Origin: an uncultured Bacteroidales bacterium | Lineage (GTDB): Bacteria; Bacteroidota; Bacteroidia; Bacteroidales; UBA932 | DNA: 55,456 nt | Reading direction: 5' to 3' | Assembly (NCBI GenBank): GCA_905235675.1 | Contig: CAJONC010000009.1 | Coordinates: forward strand, 1-55,456 | Shown here: piece by piece, positions 16,960-26,786 of the stretch | How the letters are laid out: each line of letters opens with the position of its first letter | Position numbering within the stretch: the stretch's first letter is position 1 | The notes under the pieces: model-generated | The model's input: the letters and a program-made list of their open reading frames with translations, nothing else | Database searches by the model: none | What the model was told of the DNA's origin: nothing | Position numbers and translations under genes: made by a program

Positions 16960-17802
16960 ATGTGGATATGGATGGCACTTGCTTCGGCAGTTCTGCTCGG
17001 CTGCTACGACGTGGCGAAGAAACTTGCCCTGCGCAACAACAATACTTACTCCATTCTGCTGGTGGCCACCGCCCTCAGCGCCTTGTTCCTTGCTCCCTTT
17101 CTCACAGCAGGCTGCCTGCACGACCATCTCTGCCTGATGCTGAAGGCTGTGCTTGTGACAAGTTCCTGGGTGTCCGGAATGATTGCGCTGGAACTGCTGC
17201 CAATCACCACCGTCAGCACATTCAAGACATCGAGGCCGATGTTCGTGGTGCTGTTCTCAATAATAATATACGGCGAACGCCTCAACTGGCTTCAGTGGGC
17301 GGGAGTCCTGGCCGTATTTGCGGCGCTGTGGCTGCTGACTATATCCAGCGAACACGAAGGCATACGGCTCAAGGGCAACAAGGGCTTTGCGGCCCTGCTG
17401 GTATCTATTTTTACCGGCGTAGCCAGCGCCCTGTACGACAAGCACATAATGGCGGGGATGCAGCCCCTCTTCGTGCAGGGATGGACGAATGTCTATATTA
17501 CGATAATCCTCGTTTTCCTCACCTTTATAAATAACAGGCGCAGCGGTAGGCAGCCCTTCAAATGGGACTGGACACTGCTGATTATCGCGGTGCTCATCAC
17601 GGGGGCGGACATGCTTTACTTCTTCAGCCTGAAGGCCGACGGGTCGATGCTCTCGGTGATTTCGCTGATACGCCGCAGTTCGGTGATAGTCACCTTCGCC
17701 CTCGGGGCCGTGCTTTTCAAGGAAAAACGCATTGCGGAAAAGGCGGGAGTGCTGGCGCTGATGCTCGCGGGAGTAAGCACCCTAATGCTGGCTTCCGTAT
17801 AA
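16960..17802 (+). CDS. EamA/DMT-family transporter
   Basis: The 280-residue product is a ten-helix inner-membrane protein made of two repeated EamA halves (about residues 1-130 and 145-280), as in drug/metabolite exporters. Family-typical features are the TTVSTFKTSRPMFVVLFSIIIYGERLN end of the first half and the SVISLIRRSSVIVTFALGAVLFKEK equivalent in the second. Substrate is unknown. The gene is transcribed alone, divergent from the MG2/plug gene and convergent on the lytic transglycosylase with a gap of only three bases and no terminator hairpin visible. Confidence 0.88.
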   Translation: MWIWMALASAVLLGCYDVAKKLALRNNNTYSILLVATALSALFLAPFLTAGCLHDHLCLMLKAVLVTSSWVSGMIALELLPITTVSTFKTSRPMFVVLFSIIIYGERLNWLQWAGVLAVFAALWLLTISSEHEGIRLKGNKGFAALLVSIFTGVASALYDKHIMAGMQPLFVQGWTNVYITIILVFLTFINNRRSGRQPFKWDWTLLIIAVLITGADMLYFFSLKADGSMLSVISLIRRSSVIVTFALGAVLFKEKRIAEKAGVLALMLAGVSTLMLASV

Positions 17803-17805
17803 AGA

Positions 17806-18489
17806 TTATCTCGACGCCCTGCGCTTGTACTGCTCGTACTTGTCAAGGACATTCTGCACATAGGCAATCGTTTCCGTACCCTTGAACTTTCCGAACTTCA
17901 CAGTGTCTATCTCAAGAATCTCGTCGGAATTCATTTCGGGGATAAGATCCACCACGGCATCCCATGAAAGGCTGTCCACGCCCCTGAGACGGGCATAGTT
18001 GATACAGTCGTACACACGCCCTATCCCTGCATTGTAGGCGGCGAGGGTGAACTTGATGCGCTCCGAAGGGTCTTCGACATGCCTGCGCATGCCCCTGTGC
18101 AGGCTGCCAAGATACTTCGTGCCGGCCCTCACCCCTTCAATGGGATCTGAAACATCCTCCACTCCCAGCCAGCGGGCGGTCTCCGGCATCATCTGCATAA
18201 GGCCGGCGGCGCCCCTGCGCGACACCACTTCGGGGTCATATCCCGATTCGTGGTAGACTACGGCTGACACCAGCCTCCAGTCGAGACCGACGGAATCGGC
18301 ATAAACCTTAATGATGGAATCGTAAGGGCTGATGATGTAATTGACGCACATTCCCCTGGGCAAGGTATCCACGGGCGCCGGAGGTTCCGCCTCCGGAAGA
18401 TCCGGCCTCAGCAACGAAGCCGCTGCTGAACCCAGTATCAGAATCGCCGTAAAAACCAGCACGGCAATGGTATGAACTTCCTTCTTCAT
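17806..18489 (-). CDS. Lytic transglycosylase, GH23-type SLT domain
   Basis: The 227-residue product cleaves peptidoglycan glycan strands with formation of anhydro-muramyl ends. It has an N-terminal signal or anchor helix (residues 7-27) and a Slt domain with catalytic Glu81 in VVYHESGYDP, the GAAGLMQMMPETA motif at 93-105 and AAYNAG near 160. It is predicted periplasmic. The ATG at 18489 lies one base after the porin stop; a longer frame continuing upstream is the porin C-terminus in another frame. It is the last of seven closely packed genes starting at 26772. Confidence 0.9.
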   Translation of the reverse strand: MKKEVHTIAVLVFTAILILGSAAASLLRPDLPEAEPPAPVDTLPRGMCVNYIISPYDSIIKVYADSVGLDWRLVSAVVYHESGYDPEVVSRRGAAGLMQMMPETARWLGVEDVSDPIEGVRAGTKYLGSLHRGMRRHVEDPSERIKFTLAAYNAGIGRVYDCINYARLRGVDSLSWDAVVDLIPEMNSDEILEIDTVKFGKFKGTETIAYVQNVLDKYEQYKRRASR

Positions 18490-18490
18490 C

Positions 18491-21145
18491 TTATCTTGCC
18501 GTCCCACTGAATCCTGAAAATGAACTTTGCCCGCCCGCAGCGGCAGAACCGGCCGCTGCATCGGCGGCGGAAAATCCGGAAGAAGATGAAGAGGAAGATC
18601 CCGACTTGCCCGGCATGACATAGAAGGGCCAGAATATGCCAAGCTTTATCGCCCTCTGGGTATTGATATAGTGATGGGCGCTGAAATAATCCGGCCTTTC
18701 AAGAGGCCATCCCTTGTTGAAATTCTCCCATTTCACGAAGATGCACGCCTTTTTCCACTGCATGTTCATGAAGAGGTCGATGATGGGCCCGTTGTTGTAT
18801 TTGTATTCCCTCTGGTTGTAGAAAACCCCGAGTTCCGGATTCCAACCCGGCGAATACCATGCGGTGTTCCAGAACACATTGGCTCCAAGCTGCATGTCAA
18901 GAACCTTCTGGCCATAGTCGTCGCGGGCCACCACGAACTGCAGGAAATACTTGCCGTTGAGCGCGAAGACGGGAACCGGCATGGAAACATCATCCGAACT
19001 TAACTGCAGCAGCATACGGTTGTCCAGATGCACGAGGTCGGCTATCACGAAGTCTTTGCGCAACGAAGCGCTCAGCACGCTCACGGCGGAAGAATTCTGC
19101 TTTGCCACGCCGAGCGTATCGTAGTAGATATTGTTCACGAGCAGGGCATAGCCCACATCGGCCGAAAGGCCCCAGTAGGGCACGTCCACTCCGCCGCGCA
19201 GTTTGGTGACGCTCGTCTTGCCGAACTCGTTCGACCATGTATAGTTGGTGGAAAAAGCCTTTTGCTGATAGTAGTCCGGCTCAAATAGCCTCTCTTCGAA
19301 CGAAGCGTGGATTGAGACAGGGCTCTTGCGTGCCTTGCGGAAGGGATATATGCTGTACGCGGCATTCGCCTGCAGCAGGAAGTCCCCCGCATGATAGCCC
19401 TGGAGATAATACTTTGCCTTGGCGTCCCAGGTCATGTCACCGAAAAGCCGCCCGTTCGCCCCCGCATAAGTGTAGAAGGAATTCTTGCGTACACGGCTTC
19501 CGTCAGCCTCAGGATCGTAAAAGGTCTGTATCCTGTCACCTATTCCGACATCGAGTTTGGAGATGGCGGCATCGCTCTTCCAAGGCTGCAGCCTGATGAA
19601 AAGTTTGTTGTCGAGTTCCTTCACCTGCGTGGTGTCGACGGCGGAGGAAGGCCCCTTGTAGTCGCGCCTGTAGGTGCTGTATTCCGTGCTGTGGCCTATG
19701 AAGGCGGTGGTGATGTCGCTGCCGAAGGTGGTGTCAGGCACGAAGGTGGAGTCCCGCGCCGCCCTGATGTCGTTTATGAAGGAGAACGGGATGCAGTACT
19801 GCTGGTCGAGGAAGAAGGTCTGCTTCTTGACATTCGACGTTGCATCCGTCATGCGTATGCGCATTTCGCGGGCGTCGAGGGTGGTATCCCTCACGAAGTA
19901 GTTGTCGGTGAGACCTCCGTTTTCCTCCCTTGCGATGACATTGTTGATGAATCCCGCATGGGCCAGGTAGCGTTTGCCGAGATAATTGGTTCCGAACGCG
20001 AAAGTCTTGTTCGATGTATTCTCCTTGTTCAGCATTCCTCCCCCGCCCCAGCGTTCGTACAGCAGGGAGTAATTGAATGCAGGAGTAATGTTCTGGGTGG
20101 TGAAGAGATGCAGGTTGTCCGACTCTTTGTCCTGGTTCGCGAACAGCGTTCCCCAGTAAGCGAGTTCCGTATACGGCGTCTTGCTGTTGTACATGTCGAA
20201 GGTCCGGACCGACCGGCTCCAGCTCTCATACGGCTTGTAGAATTCCGGCATGTCATCGGTGCTGCGCTCGAAATAGTTGTAGTACTGCACCGGGGAACCC
20301 GCAACGCCGAGCCAGGTGGCGTTGACATCCTTGCGGCGGAAGGCGTAATCGTAGAACCAGTAATTGAAATTCGTGTCCGGAATATGCGCCCTGACATCGT
20401 GGAAATCGGGATCAACCTTCCAGGTAATCACCCTCTGGAACTGCATGGTGTCGGGAATGGCGAATGTTTCCAGGACGCGCGGGGTGGTTTCCACTATGCT
20501 GTCGCGTTCCGCCTGTCTCTTCTCTTTCACCTTGCGGACCGAATCGTTTCTGGCCATTTTAAGCTTGATCTTCTGCTCGTAGTCGTATTTTTTCCGTTCC
20601 TCCTTGCTGAGGCCGTTGTACCAGGCGAGGAAGGCCTCCTTTGCCCGTATGGTGGAATCGCGGTAGTAAAGCGAGTCGAGAAGATACCTGTCCGCCGAGT
20701 CGAGCCTGGCCTGAAGCGTGTCTTCCGCTTCCATCAGGTCGAAATATGATTTGCGAAGGGAATCGCTGACTATCCTGTGCGTCAGCGAATCGAAGAGGGC
20801 GACGTAGTATTTGTAGCGGAAAGGGTCTATCTCCCTGAGCGAATCGGGAACGGGGATGGTGTCGCGTGCGGTCAGCCGGGGGATGCTGTCATTTTCCTCG
20901 TCCTCGAAAGTGAGGGTTATTCCAAGGGCGCGCAGCACGCTGTCGGGCAGGGTTTCCGCATCGAAATTCCCCCTGCGTCGCAGTTTGTAACCCGCGACGG
21001 GATATTTTACTGTATCGGGTTCGAAGCGCTCCAGCGGATCTTCCACCAGGTAAGTGCTCTCCACATGGTCGGTGGTTGCAACGGTGCCTGCGATGGCAAT
21101 CGAGACCACCGCAGCAGGGAACCACATTTTGGAGAACATATTCAT
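18491..21145 (-). CDS. Putative outer-membrane porin, Porin_10 type
   Basis: The 884-residue product has a signal-like N-terminus and a charged, coiled, Asp/Ser-rich region (about residues 40-225: repeats of DSLRK and similar). A long C-terminal region of alternating aromatic-hydrophobic beta strands follows, with many Tyr and Trp, as in the Bacteroidota putative porin family (Porin_10). The last 45 residues are an unusual low-complexity Ser/Gly/Ala tail rather than a terminal aromatic strand. Substrate is unknown. The ATG at 21145 is chosen; another lies three codons upstream and one two codons downstream. Confidence 0.75.
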   Translation of the reverse strand: MNMFSKMWFPAAVVSIAIAGTVATTDHVESTYLVEDPLERFEPDTVKYPVAGYKLRRRGNFDAETLPDSVLRALGITLTFEDEENDSIPRLTARDTIPVPDSLREIDPFRYKYYVALFDSLTHRIVSDSLRKSYFDLMEAEDTLQARLDSADRYLLDSLYYRDSTIRAKEAFLAWYNGLSKEERKKYDYEQKIKLKMARNDSVRKVKEKRQAERDSIVETTPRVLETFAIPDTMQFQRVITWKVDPDFHDVRAHIPDTNFNYWFYDYAFRRKDVNATWLGVAGSPVQYYNYFERSTDDMPEFYKPYESWSRSVRTFDMYNSKTPYTELAYWGTLFANQDKESDNLHLFTTQNITPAFNYSLLYERWGGGGMLNKENTSNKTFAFGTNYLGKRYLAHAGFINNVIAREENGGLTDNYFVRDTTLDAREMRIRMTDATSNVKKQTFFLDQQYCIPFSFINDIRAARDSTFVPDTTFGSDITTAFIGHSTEYSTYRRDYKGPSSAVDTTQVKELDNKLFIRLQPWKSDAAISKLDVGIGDRIQTFYDPEADGSRVRKNSFYTYAGANGRLFGDMTWDAKAKYYLQGYHAGDFLLQANAAYSIYPFRKARKSPVSIHASFEERLFEPDYYQQKAFSTNYTWSNEFGKTSVTKLRGGVDVPYWGLSADVGYALLVNNIYYDTLGVAKQNSSAVSVLSASLRKDFVIADLVHLDNRMLLQLSSDDVSMPVPVFALNGKYFLQFVVARDDYGQKVLDMQLGANVFWNTAWYSPGWNPELGVFYNQREYKYNNGPIIDLFMNMQWKKACIFVKWENFNKGWPLERPDYFSAHHYINTQRAIKLGIFWPFYVMPGKSGSSSSSSSGFSAADAAAGSAAAGGQSSFSGFSGTAR

Positions 21146-21183
21146 AATCTGCAAAAATACCGTTTTTTCGCGTGTTTGCCAAA

Positions 21184-22347
21184 TTACCGTACCCTCATCG
21201 TCGTGGCAGGGTCAACCCTTGAGATGAACAGCGACGGTATCAGCATCAGCAGCATTATCACTCCGAAGGCCACGGCATCCACCGCAAGGATGTGCAAAAA
21301 ATCCACATGCACGGGGACGTAGGACACGAAATAATTTGCGGGATCGAGTTTAATCAGCCGTGTCCTGTCCTGCACAGCGCAGAACAGCAGGGCCAGTGCG
21401 TTTCCTGCCAGCATCCCCCATGCGACAACCCTGGCCGCCACCCTCAGGAATACCCCCGCGATGCCCTGATCCGACATTCCGAGGGCCTTGAGGGTTCCAA
21501 TGGCGGAGATGTTCCTGAAAAGCATTATCAGCACTCCTGAAATCATGTTGAATCCTGCAACGAGTATCATCAGCAACAGGATTATCAGCACATTTACATC
21601 TATCAGCTCCAGCCAGTCGAAAATGGTGGAATACCTGTCTGCGGCCGAAACCGCAAGCAAGGGATCGTCGTCGGAATCGCTGCGGGCATACGACAGACTC
21701 GCAAGGTCCAGTGCGGCCTCCTTCTGCGCCCCGCGGGAGCCGTAACCATCTTTCAGGCGCACCTCCAGCGCGGACGCCTTGCCCTCATCCCAGCCATTCA
21801 CCCTCCGGAGGTCTTCCGGCGACACGAACACCACCTGGTTTTCGGAGGCGTCGAGCACTGCATCGTAAATCTCCGTCACCTTGAACCTGCGGGCGGAAAC
21901 CCTGTCCGAGACAAAGTAGGCGAGCATTTCATCTCCTTCCGAGAAACCCATCCTGCGCGCCAGGCTACCCGGTATATGGGCCGCGAGAGCCGTGGTGTCC
22001 TCCCATGGCACAGCCTTGAACATCACTCCCTGCAGCTCGTCGGCGCTGCGTACGATTCCCGCCCTGTAGACCACCGGATACACGCTCCGCACCCCTTCCA
22101 CCTCTTCCAGCGCATCAAAATACGAAGGGCGGGCATTCACCGAACCTTCGGCGTTGTAGTAGTTGGAAGAGGATCCCGTGAGCTGCACGTCGCCGGTCAG
22201 GTCCGCAACGCCCTCGCGGATCCTGGTGCGGAAGCCGGCCGAGATGCAGATGGCAAGGATTATTACAAAGAAGGAGACGGCCACCGAAACGACGGCCATC
22301 TTCCCTCTGAAACGGATGCGGGACGCTATGAAACTTTCGCCCTGCAA
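21184..22347 (-). CDS. FtsX-like ABC permease (LolC/E-like)
   Basis: The 387-residue product is a MacB/LolE-type permease: an N-terminal transmembrane helix (VSVAVSFFVIILAICISAGF), a periplasmic domain (about residues 50-245) and three C-terminal helices (NVLIILLLMILVAGFNMISG and following). LolC/E proteins extract lipoproteins from the inner membrane together with an ATPase; no ATPase is adjacent here. No ATG fits the N-terminus; a TTG at 22347, four bases after the peptidase stop, gives the sequence QGESFIASRIRFRGK seen at the start of such proteins. The ATG-started longer frame overlaps the peptidase gene and is unlikely. Confidence 0.82.
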   Translation of the reverse strand: MQGESFIASRIRFRGKMAVVSVAVSFFVIILAICISAGFRTRIREGVADLTGDVQLTGSSSNYYNAEGSVNARPSYFDALEEVEGVRSVYPVVYRAGIVRSADELQGVMFKAVPWEDTTALAAHIPGSLARRMGFSEGDEMLAYFVSDRVSARRFKVTEIYDAVLDASENQVVFVSPEDLRRVNGWDEGKASALEVRLKDGYGSRGAQKEAALDLASLSYARSDSDDDPLLAVSAADRYSTIFDWLELIDVNVLIILLLMILVAGFNMISGVLIMLFRNISAIGTLKALGMSDQGIAGVFLRVAARVVAWGMLAGNALALLFCAVQDRTRLIKLDPANYFVSYVPVHVDFLHILAVDAVAFGVIMLLMLIPSLFISRVDPATTMRVR

Positions 22348-22351
22348 TATA

Positions 22352-24370
22352 TTACCAGATATGCACGCGTTCTTCTTCGGGACGCCACATGGGATCGCCC
22401 TCCTTGATGTCGAATGCCTTGAAGAAGGACTCGAAGTTGCGTATAGACACATTTACGCGGTTCTCGGCGAGTGAGTGGGGGTCGAGATTGGTAAGACGTG
22501 CCTTTTCCTCGTCGGTGATGTTCTGTGCCCATACGGTGGCATAGCCGATATAGAAACGCTGCTCGGGGGTGAAGCCGTCGATAAGGCCGGGATTGGTTCC
22601 TGCGATGGCGTTCTGCATGGCGGTGAAGGCAATGCTGAGTCCGCCGTGATCGCCGATGTTCTCGCCGAGGGTGAAGTGGCCGTTGGCGTGCACGCCGGGC
22701 AGAATTTCAACTGCATCGAACTGTGCAGCAAGCACTTCCGCTTTCGCACGGAAGGCGGCATCGTCGGCGTCGGTCCACCAGTTGACCATGTTGCCGTCCT
22801 TGTCGAAGAGGCGTCCCTGGTCGTCGAAGCCGTGGCTCATTTCGTGGCCTATCACCACTCCGATTGCGCCATAGTTCACCGCATCGTCGGCATCGGGGTT
22901 GAAGAAAGGAGGCTGGAGTATGGCTGCGGGGAAGCATATCTCGTTGGTGGTGGGGTTGTAGTAGGCGTTCACCGTCTGCGGAGTCATGCCCCACTCGGTC
23001 TTGTCGGTAGGTTTTCCGAGTTTGGAAAGATTGTCGGCAACGTACCAGACGCTTGCGGCACGCAGGTTCTCATAATAGCTCTTTTCGGGGTCCACGTCGA
23101 GGGTGGAATAATCCTTCCATTTGTCGGGATAGCCAATCTTGACGGTGAAGTTGTCCAGTTTCTCGTGGGCCTTGACCTTGGTGCTGTCGCCCATCCAGTC
23201 GAGCTCGTCGATGTGCTGGCCGAGGGCCACCTGAAGGTTCTTGACGAGCTTGAGCATCTGCTTCTTGCTCGATTCGGGGAAGTAACGCTCCACATACATC
23301 TTGCCTACAGCCTCGCCGAGGATGCCGTTGGGAACGCCCATGGCACGTTTCCAGCGGGGCTTGTGCTCCTGGATGCCTGCCATCTGGCGGGAGAAGAACT
23401 CGAAGTTGGCGGCATAGAAGTCGTCGCTGAGGGCGCCTGCGCCCCCGTCTACAAGATGGGCGGTGAGATAGTTCCTGAGCGTTTCAATGTCGGCTTCGGC
23501 TACGAAATTGCTGAAGGCCTCGAAGAAAGAAGGTTCGCAGACTATGACCTTGTCCTGTGCGGGGATGCCGCGGGCGGCAAAATATCCGTCAAAGTCGAAG
23601 CCGGGGAATTTGGCGGCAATCTCTTCGGTGCTGAAAGGATTATACATGGAAGGGATGTCGCGTTCCTGTTCGCGTGTCCAGGAATTTATTGCGAGATAAT
23701 CCTCGGTCGCCACCGTACTGGCGGCCACCTCGGCGGCATTTTCGACACCGGCAAGTTCCAGGACCTTTTCGAGATAGGCCTGGTAGCCTGCCTTGAGGGC
23801 GGCATTTTCGGGCTTGATGTAATAGTCGCGGTCGCCTATTCCAAGTCCGCCCTGGCCCAGGTACAGAATCTGCATTTCGCTGTTCATCAGGTCGGCTTCG
23901 ACTCCGGCGAAGAAGAATCCGCCTTCACCGCAGTTGTGGAGTTTGCCGAGATATGCCGCAAATTCCTTCTTGTCGGAAATTCCGGCGATCTCTTCAATAT
24001 ATTTCTGCAGAGGTGCAGCGCCTTCGGCATTCAGCCTGGTGGAATCGAGCCCCTGCTTGTAGAGGTCGACTATCTTCTGCTCCACGCTGCCTGGTTTTGT
24101 CTTCAGCGTAGTCATGGATGCAAAGAGGTCGTTCAGGTTCTTGATGTTTTCTTCGCGCAGCCTGTCGAAGGAACCGAAACGGGAGAACTCAGCCCCGAGG
24201 GGGTTGGCTACCTGCCATCCGTGGGTTGCGTATTTGTAGAAATCCTGTGCGGGCGACACTGTGGTGTCGAGGTTGGAAAGGTCGATTGCCGGCACCTTTG
24301 GCACGGAAGGACCGTTGTGGCACGAAGCCAGCATGATAACGGGAATCATTAAAGAAATCAGCTTTTTCAT
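22352..24370 (-). CDS. M13-family zinc metallopeptidase, lipoprotein
   Basis: The 672-residue product is a neprilysin/PepO-like endopeptidase for small peptides, predicted to be a lipoprotein (MKKLISLMIPVIMLASC, Cys17). An N-terminal M13 domain (about residues 40-410) is followed by the catalytic domain with NAYYNPTTNEICFPAAILQPPFF, the zinc motif HEMSH in VIGHEMSHGFDDQG, the third ligand in ENIGDHGG, and a terminal tryptophan preceded by RVHIW. Length is normal. It lies in the seven-gene unit between a TPR protein and the LolC/E-like permease. Confidence 0.95.
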   Translation of the reverse strand: MKKLISLMIPVIMLASCHNGPSVPKVPAIDLSNLDTTVSPAQDFYKYATHGWQVANPLGAEFSRFGSFDRLREENIKNLNDLFASMTTLKTKPGSVEQKIVDLYKQGLDSTRLNAEGAAPLQKYIEEIAGISDKKEFAAYLGKLHNCGEGGFFFAGVEADLMNSEMQILYLGQGGLGIGDRDYYIKPENAALKAGYQAYLEKVLELAGVENAAEVAASTVATEDYLAINSWTREQERDIPSMYNPFSTEEIAAKFPGFDFDGYFAARGIPAQDKVIVCEPSFFEAFSNFVAEADIETLRNYLTAHLVDGGAGALSDDFYAANFEFFSRQMAGIQEHKPRWKRAMGVPNGILGEAVGKMYVERYFPESSKKQMLKLVKNLQVALGQHIDELDWMGDSTKVKAHEKLDNFTVKIGYPDKWKDYSTLDVDPEKSYYENLRAASVWYVADNLSKLGKPTDKTEWGMTPQTVNAYYNPTTNEICFPAAILQPPFFNPDADDAVNYGAIGVVIGHEMSHGFDDQGRLFDKDGNMVNWWTDADDAAFRAKAEVLAAQFDAVEILPGVHANGHFTLGENIGDHGGLSIAFTAMQNAIAGTNPGLIDGFTPEQRFYIGYATVWAQNITDEEKARLTNLDPHSLAENRVNVSIRNFESFFKAFDIKEGDPMWRPEEERVHIW

Positions 24371-24380
24371 ATAAATGTAA

Positions 24381-25205
24381 TTACTTCTTTTTCTTCTTGT
24401 TGCGCTCGATTATGGCGAGATTCGTCTTCGCGGCGGAATCTTCGGGATCTATCTTCAGGGTTTTCCTGTAAAATTTGGCGGCCGTCTTGTCGTTCCTCTT
24501 CGCCACCTGCCAGTATGCCCCTATGTCATTCAGAAAAACGGTGCTTTTGGGATTGATCTTGAGCATACGCTCGGCGAGAGTCCTGAAAGACTCATAGGAA
24601 TTCGGGCTTCCGATGGTATAGAAAAGCAGGCAGTACTCCTGCACGGCGTCCTCGAAGTCACCGCGCGAAACGGGCTCTCCGTCCAGCGTCCATTCCGGAT
24701 GGGTGCGTGCGTCGAGGTCTATCAGGTCGAGCATTGCAGTGGCCGCCATGTCCGGGCTGTCCTTTTCGTAGTCAGCAAGCGCCGAAATTTTGTCGAAACG
24801 GTAGCGCAGCTCCATCGGTTTAAGTTCTATGGCCTTGTCTATGCTGACCTGCGACTCACGGAACAGTTCGTCGTCGAACTTTGGAACGGTGAAATAGTTC
24901 ACGTCGCGTCCCGTGCTGTCTTTCAGGGAAAGTACAGGCTTGCTGCCGAGGAACTTCTGCGCGTCCACGGCCTCAATCGCTTCCGAGCGCGATTTCAGGT
25001 AATAATAATAGTATTTGCCCTGCAGCATGGCGCAGTCGTCGGGGAAATCCTTGCCCCAGTTTTTGAGGAGATGTTCCACTCCCACGCCGTCAGCGCCCAC
25101 GCTGCCCACCAGCCGTGTATAACGGGCACGATACTGCTCCGCAGTGGTCTGCGCGGCGAGCTGCATGCAGGCAAAAATCATCAATATGCCGAATATCCTT
25201 TTCAT
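24381..25205 (-). CDS. TPR-containing exported protein
   Basis: The 274-residue product starts with a signal peptide (MKRIFGILMIFACMQLAAQ) and contains helical repeats. The clearest TPR-like stretch is near residues 205-260 (MLKINPKSTVFLNDIGAYWQVAKRN, then KTAAKFYRKTLKIDPEDSAAKTNLA). The C-terminus is a lysine run. A scaffold role in the periplasm is the usual inference for TPR proteins; no enzymatic motif is seen. Its ATG overlaps the RNA methyltransferase stop by four bases (ATGA), so the two are translationally coupled. Confidence 0.8.
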   Translation of the reverse strand: MKRIFGILMIFACMQLAAQTTAEQYRARYTRLVGSVGADGVGVEHLLKNWGKDFPDDCAMLQGKYYYYYLKSRSEAIEAVDAQKFLGSKPVLSLKDSTGRDVNYFTVPKFDDELFRESQVSIDKAIELKPMELRYRFDKISALADYEKDSPDMAATAMLDLIDLDARTHPEWTLDGEPVSRGDFEDAVQEYCLLFYTIGSPNSYESFRTLAERMLKINPKSTVFLNDIGAYWQVAKRNDKTAAKFYRKTLKIDPEDSAAKTNLAIIERNKKKKK

Positions 25206-26311
25206 ACGTCCATCAAAATTCTGCGGCCCTTGGGATACAGGTTGTTGCATCTCGGGCCGAGGTTTTTCACAAATCCGAGGGGATGCGAACGGTAGCACAC
25301 CGCCAGCATTCCCAGGGGAGCATCGGGAAGATAAAGGCTGTCCCTGTGCAAATACTTGAGAGCCTGCTGCAAATCCAGTTCCACACGCGGGGTTTTCTCA
25401 TCAAAAACCTGCATCCTGCTTACAAAAGGATTCAGGTCTTCAAACCTGCAAGCCTTTGAAACAGGCGCGGATGCGGTTTTGCGCAAGGCTCCGGCCCACT
25501 GACCTTCACCCGGGACTTCTCCCGCCTTGAGCAGGTTTCCCGAACGGGTGAGCCGCACTCCCCTGCTTTCAAATTCATTTTCCGGAGGAATAATCTCGCC
25601 GCCAAGTTCTTCCGCGGCCCACTCCAGGTTTGCGTCATTCTCGGCATCCTCGTACGTGCACGTGGAATATATTAGGATACCTCCTTCCTTCAGGGCGGGC
25701 CAGGCATCGGCCAGGATGCGTTTCTGCCGCGCCGCGCATAACTCCACCAGCTTCGGGCTCCATTCCTTCTCCGCACGGGGGTCCTTACGGAACATTCCTT
25801 CCCCGCTGCAGGGCACATCGGCTACAATAACGTCGTAATATCCGCACATGCGACGCCCTATTACCGCTGGGTCGACACTTGTAACCGTCACTGCCGGATC
25901 GCCCCACACCGCAACGTTGTCCGCGAGCACGGACGCACGGTTCTTTATCACTTCATTGGCGGTAAGTTCGAATGAATCCCCCATTATTTCCCTCAGGGAT
26001 GTCGCGATGTCGGTGGTCTTTCCCCCCGGCGCGGCGCAGAGATCCAGCACGCGCAAGGGCCTTGAACCCTTCTGCGGAGATGCCGCCCCGCAGCCGCCGT
26101 CCATCCCGGGTACAAGCTTGCGGAACAGGTATCCCACGTACATGGCGGAAGAATCCTGCACATAGTAGCATCCGGCATGGAAGAGGGGGTCGAGGGTGAA
26201 ATTGGGCCTTTCGGAGAGTATGCGCCCGTGGGGATTCCACGGCACGGCGGCGCCGTCCGGCCCGTCGCTTCCCTTAAAAGGATTCAGCCTTATGGAAACC
26301 GAGGCCTCCAC
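25202..26311 (-). CDS. RNA 5-methylcytosine methyltransferase, NOL1/NOP2/Sun family
   Basis: The 369-residue product is an SAM-dependent RNA m5C methyltransferase. The SAM loop DLCAAPGGKTT is at residues 90-100, motif IV DVPCSGEGMF with Cys168, and motif VI STCTYEDAEND with Cys218, so both catalytic cysteines are present. The C-terminal 100 residues resemble the substrate-recognition extension of RsmF-type proteins. There is no N-terminal PUA-like extension and it is shorter than most RsmF-type enzymes. Only a GTG start (26311), two bases after the upstream stop, fits the N-terminus. The rRNA or tRNA target is not determinable. Confidence 0.9.
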   Translation of the reverse strand: MEASVSIRLNPFKGSDGPDGAAVPWNPHGRILSERPNFTLDPLFHAGCYYVQDSSAMYVGYLFRKLVPGMDGGCGAASPQKGSRPLRVLDLCAAPGGKTTDIATSLREIMGDSFELTANEVIKNRASVLADNVAVWGDPAVTVTSVDPAVIGRRMCGYYDVIVADVPCSGEGMFRKDPRAEKEWSPKLVELCAARQKRILADAWPALKEGGILIYSTCTYEDAENDANLEWAAEELGGEIIPPENEFESRGVRLTRSGNLLKAGEVPGEGQWAGALRKTASAPVSKACRFEDLNPFVSRMQVFDEKTPRVELDLQQALKYLHRDSLYLPDAPLGMLAVCYRSHPLGFVKNLGPRCNNLYPKGRRILMDV

Positions 26312-26313
26312 TC

Positions 26314-26772
26314 TCAGAGATTGATTTTGGAAAGATCGAAATCGGTGGGGATGCCTTCGGGCATGCGCCCTTCGGAGACGGCTACCAGTCCGTCCACCAC
26401 CTGATCGAGGGCCTGCTGCAGTTTCTTTCCTATCATCACCTTTGCCATGGCATTAAGCTCGGCGTAGACGACAATGTAGAAATCAGTCTTTTCAGGCTCG
26501 CCTGCAGGGTCGAAATGGAACTCTGCGGTAAACTTGAACGGAGCGCCGTCGTCCTGCATTTCTATAAAGGACCAGGGTTCCCTGCGGGTAATCTTCACTC
26601 CTATCGAAAAGCCCTTTACATTGGCGTGAATCGTATCGAAAGTCGCCGTAACGCCCTGCTTCTTGTCTTCGGGGAGCATTGCGGCGAAATTACGCATGTC
26701 GGTGAAACTCATGTAAAGTTCGGAATCGTAGCGCGACACTATGCCATGTTTGCTTTTGAACTGTGCACTCAT
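26314..26772 (-). CDS. SRPBCC (START-like) domain protein
   Basis: The 152-residue product has the size and pattern of a small SRPBCC lipid-binding-fold protein: SELYMSFTDMRNFAAMLPEDKKQGVTATFD, then GFSIGVKITRREPWSFIEMQDD and a C-terminal amphipathic helix (KKLQQALDQVVDGL). No catalytic residues are evident; it may bind a hydrophobic ligand. It is the first gene of the seven-gene unit, with a TATCTTTG box (26805-26812) about 32 bases upstream. A longer open frame reaching 27603 runs backward through the NUDIX gene and is not the real N-terminus. Confidence 0.8.
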   Translation of the reverse strand: MSAQFKSKHGIVSRYDSELYMSFTDMRNFAAMLPEDKKQGVTATFDTIHANVKGFSIGVKITRREPWSFIEMQDDGAPFKFTAEFHFDPAGEPEKTDFYIVVYAELNAMAKVMIGKKLQQALDQVVDGLVAVSEGRMPEGIPTDFDLSKINL

Positions 26773-26786
26773 AAACGGAAATTTGC

